Source: Neoscytalidium dimidiatum (Eukaryota; Ascomycota; Dothideomycetes; Botryosphaeriales; Botryosphaeriaceae). Taken from it: 64,000 bases of DNA. The notes under the pieces were generated by a model, which did not search any database, had not been told where the DNA came from, and worked only from the letters and a program-made list of their open reading frames with translations. Position 1 is the stretch's first letter, and every line of letters starts with the position of its first letter. This document shows positions 56,291 through 64,000 of this stretch, piece by piece. Position numbers and translations under genes: made by a program. The stretch covers positions 3,286,001 to 3,350,000 of the forward strand of contig CM074697.1 in assembly GCA_037367355.1 (NCBI GenBank), read 5' to 3'.

Positions 56291-57526
56291 ATGGTCAACA
56301 TTCCACTTCTCCTCTCCGCCTCGGCGGCTACCTGCACCGCGACCAACCTCTTCATTGCTTCTTATGGCGGCACTGTAACTACGGCCAGCCTCGACGACGC
56401 CGACGATGGCACCTACTCTCTGAACACGGTCTATTCGAGCACCGACTGCGGCTCCAGCCCTTCGTGGCTGACCCTCGACTCGGAGAGCGGCATCCTGTAT
56501 TGCTTGGACGAGGGTCTTACCAGCGTCAATGGCACCATCAACTCCCTACTAGTTGGCGAGGACGGCGGCCTCACCCTGGTGAGCTCTCAGCAGTCCATCT
56601 CTGGTCCAGTCAGCAGTGTTCTCTACGGCAGCCCTGACTCCCGGCACCTTGCCGTGTCCCACTACTCTGGCAGCGCTGTCTCGTGGTGGGGGGCGCCGAA
56701 GAACGGCACGCTGATCGTCGGAGGAAGCCAGACGTTCACTCTCGACGGTCCCGGCGCCGTTCCTGATCGTCAGGATGCGCCCCACGAGCACGAGGCCATT
56801 ACGGACCCCACTGGGAAATTCATCGTCGTTCCGGACCTCGGAGCGGACCTTGTGCGCGTTTTCAGCTACGACAGCACCGGCGCCCTCAAGGAGGAGGAGT
56901 CTCTTGCTACCGAGGCCGGCACTGGCCCGCGTCACGCTGCCTTCTGGACTGGCAAGTCCTACTACGGCAACTCTACCTACTTCTACTTGGTTGGAGAGCT
57001 GGACAACAGCCTGACCACTTACGCGGTTACCTACCCTCCCGCGGGCGGTCTTTCCTTCACAGAGATAAGCAAGGACAGTACCTACGGCGATGCTCCGGCA
57101 CCGGAGGAAGGTGCTACTGCCGCTGAGATTGAAATTTCGGTTAGTCTTTAAGATCACCGTCTGCATCGATAACGCTAACAGAATGGGCAGCCTGACCAGA
57201 GGTTCTTGATTGTCTCGAACCGCAACGACTCGTCCTTCGAGATTTCCAGCGCATACAACGGCACCAAGCAGTACTCGGACTCTCTTGCCACTTTCTCCAT
57301 CCAGCCCAACGGCACGCTCGCCTTCGAGCACTTGGCTCCGGCTGGTGGCTCTTATCCCCGCCACTTCTCGCTCAACGGGGATGGCGACTTGATCGCGGTG
57401 GCTTTGCAGTTTGACAGCAAGGTTGTGGTCAAGAAGCGGGATGTGCAGACCGGTGTGATTGGTGACGAAATCGCCAGCATTGCGATCCCCGGCAACCTGA
57501 CAAACGTCATCTGGGATGAGTGTTAG
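56291..57526 (+). CDS. Secreted lactonase-type beta-propeller protein (6-phosphogluconolactonase-like fold, PF10282)
   Basis: Two exons (56291-57139 and 57182-57526) give 398 codons including stop. A short signal peptide (MVNIPLLLSASAATCTA) precedes the first propeller strand LFIASYGGTVTTASL. Blade motifs of the lactonase family follow: PSWLTLDSESGILYCLDEG, SRHLAVSHYSGSAVSWWG, the HEHEAITDPTGKFIVVPDLG box with its conserved His and Asp, VFSYDSTGAL, TGPRHAAFW, FYLVGELDNSLTTY and GGSYPRHFSLNGDGDLIAVA. Family members include bacterial Pgl, muconate cycloisomerase-like and carboxy-muconolactonizing enzymes. The secretion signal makes the cytosolic pentose-phosphate role unlikely; an extracellular lactone or carbohydrate is more plausible. 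Several N-glycosylation sites (NGT, NST) fit secretion. Confidence 0.9.
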
Positions 57527-58012
57527 GGGTTCGATGCTATTCTATGATTGGGAGTTGGGAGATTATCAAAGCTAAAAGTACGGGGAGAATCGAAGTAGAG
57601 CTAGTTGCATCCACGTTGCATATTTCCGGAATCTAACAGAGGACTTCAATTACGCTGCGTGGGCTGAGCAATTGGCTATGAATTGTTGAGTTATGATGAG
57701 GCTGTGCTCTCTTGTAGTAACATTGGCAGGGCCCACTTGGCTGATAAGCTGGTTGTTTTCTTGATGAGTGATGAGCAATCAAAAGCAAGAATTCATTCAC
57801 ATGTAACGGTCAGTCATCTGAAAGATCCAGATCGGGCGGCGGCGATATCGGCGGAGTTCTCTTCGGAGCTCCCTGGTGGCAGGAGTATAGTCGTGCACAC
57901 GCGTCTTGGCGTGCATCAGCGTGGGTCGCGTCGCCAACAGCAGCAGAGCCTCCACCCTTCTAGACCTTAGTTCAACATTCCATTAAGCCCATCCTACTCC
58001 CTCCCGCACACC
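57527..58012. other. Intergenic region
   Basis: 3' flank of the lactonase-type gene and promoter of the HAD phosphatase gene; nothing else seen. Confidence 0.5.
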
Positions 58013-59610
58013 ATGCAAGCGTGCGCTGCGCCCGCCCTCTTCGCACGATGTCTACGCAGCTCCGCGCCGCGTGTCTCCTCCGGCTGGCCCGCGACCCGCC
58101 TCGTCGCGCGTCAGGTTAAGCAGCTCCGCAGCCTCCAAACGTCATCGACGACGTCGCGCATACCCGACTTTGCTTTTGCGTTCGAGTACGTCCAATAGCT
58201 GCACAAGGGGAACAAATAAACACGCGAGACATTGTGGCTGCGGGAGAGCTACATGGGAAGCTCCACGCGCGCGCGCACAGGAACGAGGACAACCGTCAGC
58301 ACGCGGGTCTCGGAGCTTCCCCGCTTCTCCGCCTGGCACCTTGACGTCCCGCAATCTGGCACCTGTCAACCCACGCAATGCCCCGGCATACATCACATCT
58401 CGAAGGCACCAGTCACGGCTAACAGGTCGCAGCATCGATGGCGTCCTCCTCCGCAGCTCCGACCCTCTACCCCGCGCTCATAAGGCCCTCTCGTACCTCC
58501 AGAGCCAACGCATTCCCTTCATCCTGCTCACCAATGGCGGCGGCAAACATGAGTCTGAGCGTGTGGCCGAGCTGAGTGAGAAGCTCGAGATCCCTCTCGA
58601 TACGTCCATGTTCGTCCAGAGCCACACTCCGTTCGCCGGAATGGATGTCTACAAGGACAAGACAGTGCTGGTGTGCGGCGGAGACGGTGGGAAGTGTAGG
58701 GCAGTGGCTGAGAAGTGTGCCTTCCCCCACCCCACCATAACGTCTGGAATTCGGACAGAAACAATAACAGATTGCAGGTACGGCTACAAGACGGTCGTCA
58801 CGCCTGGCGACATCTACGCCGCTTACCCTGAGATCTGGCCCTTCTCCAAGAATTTCCTCGACTACTACAAGTCCTTCGCCCGCCCGCTACCACGCCCCAT
58901 TGACGCCGCCAATCCGGACGCTTCGCTGAAGATTGATGCTGTGTTTGTCTACAATGATCCTCGCGACTGGGGTCTCGATGCCGCTATTATCCTCGATGTG
59001 CTGCTTTCTCGCCAAGGTATCATGGGTACAATCTCACCGAAGAATGGCGATAGGAGCTTGCCGAATAGGGGATATTTGCAGGATGGACAGCCGCCGCTGT
59101 ATTACAGCAATCCGGATCTGTGGTGGGCAGCCAAGTACCACCTCTCACGTCTGGGCCAAGGTGGTTTTAGGGAAGCGCTGGAGGGTATTTGGACTGCAGT
59201 GACGGGAGGTGAAAGGCACGGCGTTGAGTTGAAGAAGGAAGTTATTGGCAAGCCGTTCCGCATGACGTATCAGTTTGCGGAGGAGAGGTTGAATAGGCAC
59301 AGGGAGGATCTGTTTGGAAAGAGCAACTTGGATCCGTTGAAGAGGGTCTACATGGTTGGAGATAACCCAGGTTCGTGTTGGTTGGGGTTTATGGGAACAG
59401 CCTTCCTCGCTGACTTGATTGACAGAATCCGACATTCGCGGCGCAAACACTTACGAGAGCCCACTCGGGACAGATTGGAAATCGGTCCTTCTCAAGACGG
59501 GCGTTTACCAAGATGGAACAGAACCGAGTTGTAAGCCTAGAGTCATCGTAGATGATGTTTACGATGCGGTTAGGTATGCTGTAGAGGATTCCAAGTGGGA
59601 GAAACCCTGA
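58013..59610 (+). CDS. Mitochondrial HAD-superfamily hydrolase, HDHD5/CECR5 family (yeast YKR070W-like)
   Basis: Four exons (58013-58185, 58433-58714, 58778-59370, 59426-59610) give 411 codons including stop. The N-terminus is rich in Arg and Ser without acids (LFARCLRSSAPRVSSGWPATR), a mitochondrial presequence. HAD motif I is FDIDGVLLRSS, whose first Asp codon is split by the 247-base first intron; then PFILLTNGGGKHESERVAEL (motif II region), VFVYNDPRDWGLDAAIILDVLL, PLYYSNPDLWWAAKY, GKPFRMTYQFAEERL with the Lys of motif III, and MVGDNPESDIRGAN (motif IV, the Mg-binding acids). This domain order is that of the class IIA CECR5 family, present from yeast to man in mitochondria; the natural substrate is unsettled. 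All key residues are intact. Confidence 0.92.
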
Positions 59611-59954
59611 ACGTATCCTTAATAAGAGAATACTGCAAATAACAACAAATTCCCGGTATCCCTCGAACCGCCCTATAGCTGCCAGAGAAAAATCAAAGGA
59701 GGGCAAGAGAAAACGCGGGCCGACCCACGGAGATGGTTCTTTCGTCATCGCTTGGCCTGCAGCTAGACCCGTGAATGTCAGCAAAGAACCCCGCAGCCCC
59801 CCACTTTACGTCGAAGGATTCGATGACTCGTTCACATGGGATTCTAACATTACTTTTATTTTCTCTTACACTCAATTGATTCCACTTCCCTTCCGTATCC
59901 GTGTAAGAACATTTCTTCTTCCCATTGCTATTCCAATCTCTCAGCGAAACAAAA

Positions 59955-61356
59955 ATGTCCAGAATCAGTAGAATAATCACCACCCACCGGCCCGACCTTG
60001 CTCCCTACGAGGAGCTCTACCGGCACCTCCACGCGCACCCGGAGCTCTCCTTCCAAGAAACGCAGACGGCAGCGCTCATGAAACAGCGCCTCGAGGCCCT
60101 CGCCTCACGCTTCTCGGACATCACCACCTCCATCCACACCGACATAGGCTCGCACGGCCTCGCGGCTGTGCTGCGCAACGGCGCCGACGCGCCCGTCGTG
60201 CTACTCCGCGCGGACATGGACGCGCTGCCGGTCGAGGAGAAGACGGGTCTGCCGTACGCGAGCACGCAGAGGATGACCGCCCTGGACGGCGCGGTCAAGC
60301 CCGTCATGCACGCCTGCGGCCACGACGTCCACATGAGCGCGCTGCTGGCCGCCACCGAGACGCTGTGTTCCGCGCGCGCCGAGTGGAAGGGGACGGTCGT
60401 GCTGTGCTTCCAGCCGGCGGAAGAGCTTGGCAAGGGCGCGCAGGCGATGGTCGAGGGAGGGCTGTACGACAGGGTACCCGTCCCGGATGTCGTTGTCGGC
60501 GGGCACGTCATGTTCCAGAAGGCGGGCACGATTGGCACGAGGCGCGGGCTGGTTGCTTCGGCGGCGGACTCGTACAAGTATGTTGATCACATCTCGCCCC
60601 CCCTCCCTCGGCCCCTTTCCCCCCTCCCCCCTTTCCTCCCAATCGCAGTGATAAAAAAAAAAAAAAAAAACTGAGACCGCCTTTCGCAGCTTGACCATCC
60701 ACGGCCGCTCCGGCCACGCCTCGCAGCCGCACCGCACGTGCGACCCGGTCCTGACGGCGGCGCACACGGTGACGCGCCTGCAGGGCGTCGTCGCGCGCGA
60801 GGTCGACCCGCAGGACGCGGCCGTCGTGTCGGTCGGCTACATCCGCGCCGGCGACGCCGTCAACATCATCCCGGCCTCGGCCGACCTGGGCATCGACGTC
60901 CGCACCTTCTCGCAGGCCTCGCGCTCCCGCGTCCTCGACGCCGTGCGCCGCATCGTCGACGCCGAGAGCGCCGCCGCCGGCGCGCCGCGGCCGCCGGAGC
61001 TCGTGGAGACGCGGACGTTTCCGTTCCTGGTGAACGATGAGCAGGCGACGGCGCGGGTGGAACGCGTGTTCGAGGCGCACTTTGGGGAGGGGTATGACAA
61101 GGAGGCCGCGAGGTTGGGGGGCAGCGAGGATTGCGGCGTTTTGGCGACGAGCGTGGGGCGGCCGAGCGTGTTTTTCACGTACGGCGGGACTGATCCGGAG
61201 CTGTGGGAGAAGGCGGAGAGGGAAGGTGGGGACGACCGGGTTAGGGAGGTGGTGCCGATCAACCATTCGGCGTATTTCGCGCCCGTGTTGGGGTCGTTGC
61301 GGTTTGGTGTGGATGGGTACGTGGGTGGCGCGCTGGCGTTTTTGGCCACGGAGTGA
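59955..61356 (+). CDS. M20D-family metallo-amidohydrolase (hippurate/aminoacylase-like)
   Basis: Two exons (59955-60577 and 60690-61356) give 430 codons including stop. It starts YEELYRHLHAHPELSFQE, the classic N-terminus of M20D amidohydrolases (HipO, IAA-amino-acid hydrolases, N-acetyl-diaminopimelate deacetylases). Metal and catalytic residues are in LLRADMDALPVEEKTG, MHACGHDVHMSALL and FQPAEELGKGAQAMV; the lid domain begins LTIHGRSGHASQPHR, and GGSEDCGVL plus PINHSAYF give the late ligands. It hydrolyses an N-acyl amino acid or related amide. No signal peptide. The 112-base intron has a C-rich tract and a run of about 19 A, unusual within an intron. Homologues often sit in amino-acid or N-acyl conjugate breakdown. 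Confidence 0.93.
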
Positions 61357-61720
61357 GAGTGTGCGGGTGAGTGAAGGGATGGGGTTGAGCCTGAGCACGG
61401 TTAATGGCTGAGGATTTGCATTTCAGCTTCCATTCGAGTCGTGCTGGCGGTACAAGTACTGCATGTCCATTTCAAGCAGTTTTCTGGGCGCATACGGCTG
61501 CAAATATCGATGAGCGGCTGTGTCCAGAAGCGTTCTTGCACTTCCGAAGTACATCTTGGGTACCATTGTTTCACCTTCCAGAGTTTAAAAGCCTTGTATC
61601 ATTCATTGTATCTCTTCTACTCTCGATGGACCGAGACAGTGACTTGTAAAACGACTTGTGAGATTGTATTTTACCTTCCTCTACTTCAGAGATATGTATT
61701 CTCAGCATCTCCTGCGACAG
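61357..61720. other. Intergenic region
   Basis: 3' flank of the amidohydrolase gene; no other feature. Confidence 0.5.
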
Positions 61721-62212
61721 CTAGTCGCAGTTGAGCTCGTTCTTTTGTAGAGCCATCGAGTCTTGCCCAGCCAAATGACGTTGGTGACCCCCGCTCTCCA
61801 ACTCAAGCCTTTCTTGCATGGCCTCGCACGACCAAAGATGGCTTGTGTAATATTCCCAAGTGTCCGAAATTCTCCTCCTATGCGTCGCAACGTTAGGCTC
61901 CTTGTGATTTCGATCTTGCTTGTCATACGGCAGATAGTCCACCGGCCCATCCATACAAGCCCAGGTCCAGAAAGGGGCCCAGTACGATTGAGGTGGCCAT
62001 AGCCACGGCGCTGAACCTGGTCGGAGGAACCAGCACAAGAAGGTCCAGAATGTGTCTAGCCAAAGCCCTGCACAATATGTCATCCCCATGGTCTTGGATA
62101 TCTGTGCCACCAAGCCGGAGATAGCAATTAGCTTGTATTCCTGCTTGACCAACGCCGTTGAGCTGTAATCCTCAACCAGGGAGCGCCATGCGTAAGAAAA
62201 CTTCTCAGTCAC
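61721..62212 (-). pseudogene. HET (heterokaryon incompatibility) protein relic, C-terminal part only
   Basis: A frame of 163 codons carries the usual post-HET-domain pattern: AWRSLVEDYSSTALVKQEYK, LIAISGLVAQISKTM, YCAGLWLDTFWTFLCWF, then YWAPFWTWACMDGPVDY, which is the family's 'Y.APSWSWAS.DGP' motif with two Ser lost. The preceding HET domain itself, several hundred residues with its conserved core, is not found upstream (62213-62569 has no such sequence). Intact HET proteins trigger cell death after fusion with incompatible strains. This piece is probably a decaying fragment; an intact gene with a distant first exon cannot be ruled out fully. Confidence 0.65.
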
Positions 62213-62569
62213 TGAATAATTAGTGACGCCACCTAAGTAGGTGCCGAAGCCCTTGTTCTACTACTTGGCTTAGCCGAGACATAAAGGGTAGGCTGATGTA
62301 GACCGACCGCTAAAACTTCCTCCGCGCTTGATGGCAACGCTTTAACATTCCCAGCTTGTGTAAGGTGGGATGAGGCGAAGGGCAGGCGTGAGCGGAACGC
62401 ATGGAGGACGGCTAGGTGCATGCCGAGCGTATACTAAACATCCTGAGACATCACATTCAAGCGCCAATCAGCCGTCAATATGAATTTCGTCATCTTCGTT
62501 ATTTACACGCTGCAACGCTTCACTGAGCACCTCACACCCACTTAAGGATATCTTGTATTGGCGCAAGAC

Positions 62570-63675
62570 TCAACACTTGCAGCCAATCGTATGCCTCTTG
62601 TGCCTCTGGCGCTCCGCGCTCGCATCCATCCTGACCCAACCCTCCGGCGGGAAGACATACTCGCGGACCTCCTTCTCCAGATCCCTCTTGGCCTTGGCGA
62701 GGCTCGTCTCGCCCGTGGCGATCAAGTCAAGCCAAGCAGCAAGACGGTAGCCGGCTGTAAAGCAATCAGCACTCTCTACTATTCAAACAACAACACGAGC
62801 CGAGGAAGAACGTCGACTGACCCTTGGCAATCTGCTCCTTGATGACGTCGATGCTGCTGTCGTAGTACGCGCCGCTCAGATCGCCGCTCTCGACCGCGCT
62901 CACGCCGTTCGGGATGACGGTCGAGCAGACGTACGCGTTCGAGTCGCGCGCCCAGACCAGCGCGCTCGCCTCGGCGTCGTCGGCGTCGATGCCGTCCAGC
63001 CAGCCCGCCTTGGCGGACGCGTAGGCGCCGCTCTTGATCGCGGCGGTCAGGGTCGTCGCCCAGGACTTGGCGTCGGCGAGGGCGTAGCCGCCAACCAGCT
63101 GCTCGGGCATGTTGGTGTCCCAGATATGATGGCTATGGGGCTCTCGTCAGCTCATCGCGGGCCCCATCATCGTGCACCGTGATCGGGGCGCGCGGGCGGT
63201 ACGCGTTCCATGATCAGAGGTTGAGGATCCCGGGGTTTCAGGGGCGGTTGCCAAAAACGTACAGGTTCGTCGACTCCCCGTCGTACGTGACGTCGATGTC
63301 GTTCCCGCCCACCTCGAGCGCCTCGTCGTGCAGCGGCTGGTGGATGTCGCCGACGAAGTGCACGATCCACTTCAGCGCCTTCTGCTTCTCGGCCGCGCTG
63401 ACGCTGCTCGACTGCACGCGCGCCGTGTAGTTCGCGATGGCGCTGACGACGCAGCCCTCCTCCGGGCAGTCGCGCGCCAGCTCGACGCCGCACGACGACG
63501 GCGGCGAGTCGTTGGCGTCGATGTAGTGGTACCCCGCGCTGAAGGCGCCCTCCGTCGTGTACCGGTAGCTGTCCGCCCACGTCGCGACCGAGGCGAGGTA
63601 GCTGGACGAGGTGTCGTCGAGGATGCCTTGCGCCCATGTTTTGGTGGCGCTGGAGACGAAGTTTTGGGCGATGAA
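62570..63675 (-). CDS. S1/P1-type zinc nuclease (first exon not in window)
   Basis: Three exons are visible (63675-63263, 63132-62822, 62754-62570), 303 codons including stop. They match the S1 nuclease family: FIAQNFVSSATKTWAQ, YLASVATWADSYRY, YHYIDANDSPPSSCG, HFVGDIHQPLHDEAL, GGNDIDVTYDGESTNLHHIWDTNMP, and the C-terminal AGYRLAAWLDLIATG. Zn ligands His and Asp of GDIHQPLHDE, and the HHIWD pair, are present. The enzyme cuts single-stranded DNA and RNA and removes 3'-phosphates, in the secreted or vacuolar space. Missing is the first exon, with signal peptide and the mature N-terminal Trp and His (WG..GH) that bind two zinc ions; it should lie beyond 64000 or is lost. Frames at 63676-64000 do not encode it, and a poly-T stretch lies in that intron-like segment. 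A basic tail ends HTIGCKC. Confidence 0.85.
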
Positions 63676-64000
63676 CTGTTTGCGTAAGGGAGCGTAGGTT
63701 AGTCGGGTCTGAGACATCTGTGTCGCGGGGTGATGGCCAAAAAAAAAAAAAAAAAGAAAAGGGCGCCATTAACTTCGCCGTAGGACATATAACCCCAGAA
63801 TTATCATGAAAGTAACATTGGTGAAGCAAAGATCCGGCAACGAATCTCTGAGGAGTACGCTGAATTTCGCGTCCAAACAATTGCCTCAACTCCGTATCCA
63901 TGCTTTTAATTATTGTCTGATGTTTTAGATACTGTCTTCCGCTAGAATTGAAAAGGATTCATATTTTCTGCTACGTAATGTGTTATCAGGAAAGAAAGTG
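63676..64000. other. Intron or upstream flank of the S1-type nuclease
   Basis: A long A/T homopolymer lies at about 63739-63757. No exon with a Trp-Gly..Gly-His start is found to the window end. Confidence 0.4.

Noticed and set aside
1..64000. tRNA, rRNA, CRISPR arrays, LTR or DNA transposon ends
   Set aside because: None could be identified by eye; simple repeats found are microsatellites or homopolymers. A computational tRNA and repeat scan would be needed to exclude small cases.

Overview
The window reads as nuclear chromosomal DNA of a filamentous ascomycete (Pezizomycotina). Many genes carry short GT..AG introns of about 50-110 nt with CTRAC-like branch sites. Intergenic spaces run from a few hundred bases to 2 kb. 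The gene content is typical of plant-associated moulds: Zn2Cys6 regulators, RTA1, HET and F-box fragments, pectate lyase, secreted aspartic protease, S1 nuclease and small secreted proteins. A Dothideomycete is my best guess, from the protein flavour only. Gene models were spliced by hand; where the exon lengths sum to a multiple of three the model is given exon by exon.

Left part (1-13.2 kb), accessory and metabolic: a 5'-truncated fungal-specific transcription factor; a 797-residue FAD monooxygenase fused to a C-terminal multi-pass membrane domain that looks like the chimeric monooxygenase/terpene-cyclase enzymes of meroterpenoid and indole-diterpene pathways; a DUF6914-like protein; two head-to-head 2-oxoglutarate/Fe(II) oxygenases; a Trz/MtaD-type aminohydrolase; and an NCS2/NAT nucleobase permease whose two main purine-binding residues are replaced. 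The last four could form an N-heterocycle uptake and degradation set.

Centre-left (13.3-24.5 kb), housekeeping: POP7 (RNase P/MRP) and the octanoyltransferase LIP2 share a 200 bp bidirectional promoter, then a conserved unknown protein, then SLU7 (second-step splicing factor) and REV3 (DNA polymerase zeta) back to back on a 356 bp promoter.

Centre (25.5-36.7 kb), secretome: PL1 pectate lyase, aspartic protease with a Ser-rich linker, a decayed cytochrome P450, a Kex2-processed effector-like protein, and a three-exon, eight-cysteine small secreted protein.

Centre-right (38.6-46.5 kb): an RTA1-type seven-TM protein flanked by two paralogous Upc2-like Zn2Cys6 regulators, then a broken F-box/ankyrin-type gene whose first intron is full of degenerate hairpins.

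Right part (48-64 kb): a large disordered RG-rich protein, a nuclear gene joining a coiled coil to an I-PpoI-like His-Me finger zinc loop, a secreted lactonase-type beta-propeller, a mitochondrial HDHD5/CECR5-like HAD phosphatase, an M20 amidohydrolase, a HET C-terminal relic, and an S1/P1 nuclease lacking its first exon in this window. No rRNA, convincing tRNA, CRISPR array or intact transposon was seen.
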